Source of the DNA: Dendronalium phyllosphericum CENA369
GTDB lineage: Bacteria > Cyanobacteriota > Cyanobacteriia > Cyanobacteriales > Nostocaceae
Assembly (NCBI RefSeq): GCF_016056275.1
Contig: NZ_JAECZA010000042.1
Coordinates: 1 to 34,660 of the forward strand
DNA: 34,660 bases
Direction: 5' to 3'
This document shows, piece by piece, positions 33,589-34,660 of the stretch. The stretch's first letter is position 1; every line of letters starts with the position of its first letter. The notes under the pieces were generated by a model, which searched no databases, was not told the DNA's origin, and was given only the letters and a program-made list of their open reading frames with translations. A program made the position numbers and the translations under genes.

Positions 33589-33611
33589 CTATGAGGGGCT
33601 GGGGGAACTGG

Positions 33612-33674
33612 GGGAGATGAGGGAGATGAGGGAGATGAGGGAGATGAGGGAGATGAGGGAGATGAGGGAGACAG
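33612..33674. repeat. GGGAGATGA 9-bp tandem repeat
   Basis: Six perfect copies (33612-33665) plus a degenerate seventh. They produce an artificial EMREMRE frame. A slippage-prone repeat 23 bp after the kinase stop. Confidence 0.9.
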
Positions 33675-33703
33675 GGAAGATAAGAAATAATAATTACTCT
33701 TAT

Positions 33704-33773
33704 CTTCTGACAACTGACAACTCTTGTACAGACGCGATTAATCGCGTCTGTACGACAACTGACAACTGACTCC
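33704..33773. repeat. TGACAAC repeats split by a perfect 28-nt palindrome
   Basis: GTACAGACGCGATT and its exact complement (33726-33753) form a perfect palindrome. It is flanked on the left and right by GACAACTGACAACT, so it appears inserted into or between copies of a heptamer repeat. The hairpin could also end kinase transcription. Confidence 0.8.
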
Positions 33774-33796
33774 TGCCATAAATACCCAAAAATTAA

Positions 33797-33833
33797 GATC
33801 CCCCCAGCCGTTTTTTATCTAGCCAGGGGGATC
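33797..33833. terminator. GATCCCCC hairpin
   Basis: GATCCCCC (33797-33804) pairs with GGGGGATC (33826-33833), with a T-rich loop. There is no T-run after it, so it is a weak terminator candidate or another dispersed repeat. Confidence 0.35.
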
Positions 33834-34053
33834 GCATATGTGGTAGTCTATAATTGGTTCGGTATAGTTCCTTACGAATCGATTCTATAGTCTAAATTTT
33901 GTTTTGAGTAGTGTAATCGTCAAAATTTATATTATTTTTATAGCTTCTTCACTACCGCTTCATCCCTGATATTTACTGAGAATCGCGCATATGTTAAGTA
34001 TGATACTGAGGAAATGCGTAATTTCTCAACCATAACAATATCCATAAAAAACT

Positions 34054-34617
34054 ATGAAACTCAAGATTGTTGCTAGCATTGCTCTGTTAGCCTTTTGCAG
34101 TTTGACAGAACAAGCCTTGGCGTTTAACCAGGGAGACTTGGAGCAGTTGAAGGCTACTGGTGTCTGTCCTCGATGCGATTTGAGTGGTGCAGATTTAACT
34201 CAACTAAATCTGACTGGAGCAAATTTGCGAGGGACTAACTTAGGGGGAGCCACTTTATCTCAAGTGAATCTGACAAATGCAGACCTGACTGGAGCTAATC
34301 TAGAAATTGCTATTTTGAATTCTGCAAATTTAACTGGTGCTTCCTTTACAGGAGCAAATTTAAAATCAGCTTCTTTAGAAAATGCCGATTTGTCTTTTGC
34401 TGGTTTCATTAGCGCCAATTTAGAAGCAGCTAACTTAAAGGATGCCAAGTTGCAGTTCACGAATTTTCGAGGAGCTAACTTCCGACTGACAACTCTAGCA
34501 AATGGTGCTGTCACTTCTGACAAGCCCTATGACTGGTCGTTAGAACGTACAACTCTCAAAAATTGTAACAAATTCAAGACTGAAAATCGCCCAGGCACAA
34601 CTTGTTCTAATAAATAA
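34054..34617 (+). CDS. exported pentapeptide-repeat protein
   Basis: A 187-residue protein from the ATG at 34054 with a clear signal peptide (hydrophobic about 6-17, likely cleavage after ALA near 23). A short conserved segment with a Cys pair (LKATGVCPRCDLSGADL) leads into about 18-20 pentapeptide repeats of the A(D/N)Lxx type from about residue 43 to 147. These fold into a right-handed quadrilateral beta helix. The C-terminus has two further Cys (LKNCNKF, GTTCSNK) that may pair. The CPxCDLSGADL start is typical of secreted cyanobacterial pentapeptide proteins. Function unknown; the export signal argues against a gyrase-protecting role. Purine-rich short repeats follow its stop. Confidence 0.88.
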   Translation: MKLKIVASIALLAFCSLTEQALAFNQGDLEQLKATGVCPRCDLSGADLTQLNLTGANLRGTNLGGATLSQVNLTNADLTGANLEIAILNSANLTGASFTGANLKSASLENADLSFAGFISANLEAANLKDAKLQFTNFRGANFRLTTLANGAVTSDKPYDWSLERTTLKNCNKFKTENRPGTTCSNK

Positions 34618-34660
34618 AAGGACTAGGGACAGAAGGGCGGAAGGGTGGAGGGGCGGAGGG

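Larger units (their letters stand above)
33589..34053. other. 465-bp repeat-rich intergenic region
   Basis: No gene. It contains a 9-bp tandem repeat (33612-33674), heptamer repeats enclosing a perfect 28-nt palindrome (33704-33773), a hairpin at 33797-33833, and an AT-rich stretch (33890-34050) that probably carries the promoter of the pentapeptide gene. Confidence 0.65.

Noticed and set aside
33554-33769. Plus-strand ORF with EMREMRE repeats
   Set aside because: It is only the 9-bp tandem repeat in translation, overlaps the kinase end and has no ribosome binding site.
33612-33773. CRISPR-like array
   Set aside because: The repeats are directly tandem or palindromic, without regular unique spacers, and no cas gene is near.

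Overview
The window comes from a cyanobacterium, most likely a filamentous Nostocales member (Nostoc, Calothrix or Tolypothrix type). The reasons are the very frequent HIP1 octamer GCGATCGC, many short tandem repeats and dispersed palindromes between genes, and cyanobacterium-typical families: COP23, homogentisate phytyltransferase, a protease/WD40 fusion, an NB-ARC protein with an N-terminal helix-turn-helix, a zinc-ribbon Ser/Thr kinase and pentapeptide repeats. Genes lie on both strands in small groups. No tRNA, rRNA, CRISPR array, prophage or large island was seen.

Layout. 1-2650: the N-terminal part of an IS630-type transposase, a soluble PAS-GAF histidine kinase and a small ribbon-helix-helix protein, all on the minus strand. 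3157-4968: lepA. 5757-8157: a GT4 glycosyltransferase and a cyanophycinase-like S51 peptidase. 8253-10049 (minus): a PD-(D/E)XK nuclease-like protein followed after 3 bp by a cysteine desulfurase. 10189-12708: a PrxQ/BCP peroxiredoxin, a translationally coupled pair of small DUF6888/DUF6887-like proteins, homogentisate phytyltransferase (tocopherol synthesis) and a membrane TPR protein. An identical 18-nt motif lies upstream of both the peroxiredoxin and the phytyltransferase. 12805-13134: a decayed stretch with a C5 DNA methyltransferase fragment and an IS4-type transposase fragment. The transposase fragment reaches the stop codon of the adjacent amine oxidase (13128-14432).

14891-18140: a three-gene same-strand cassette of an exported COP23 protein, a trypsin-like protease, and a second trypsin-like protease fused to a seven-repeat WD40 propeller. 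18477-24266 (minus): a DUF3131 protein, a STAND NTPase (HTH-NB-ARC-TPR), and a membrane protein with a GspC/PilP-like tail, preceded by a 29-codon ORF with a strong ribosome binding site. 24492-29160: mnmG, an exported M15 (VanY-like) peptidase and a class A flavin monooxygenase. 29319-31428: a 21-bp-periodic minisatellite and an RluA-family pseudouridine synthase carrying a dispersed palindrome in frame in its linker. 31843-34617: a zinc-ribbon Ser/Thr kinase with membrane segments and an exported pentapeptide-repeat protein.

The most notable points are the COP23/protease/protease-WD40 cassette, the coupled small-protein pair between 18-nt direct repeats, the palindrome translated inside the pseudouridine synthase, a roughly 100-bp MITE-like element present twice (5014-5120 and 31472-31569), and the HTH-NB-ARC-TPR protein. 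Nothing here clearly proves a new system. All family calls are from recognising the sequences by eye, not from database searches.
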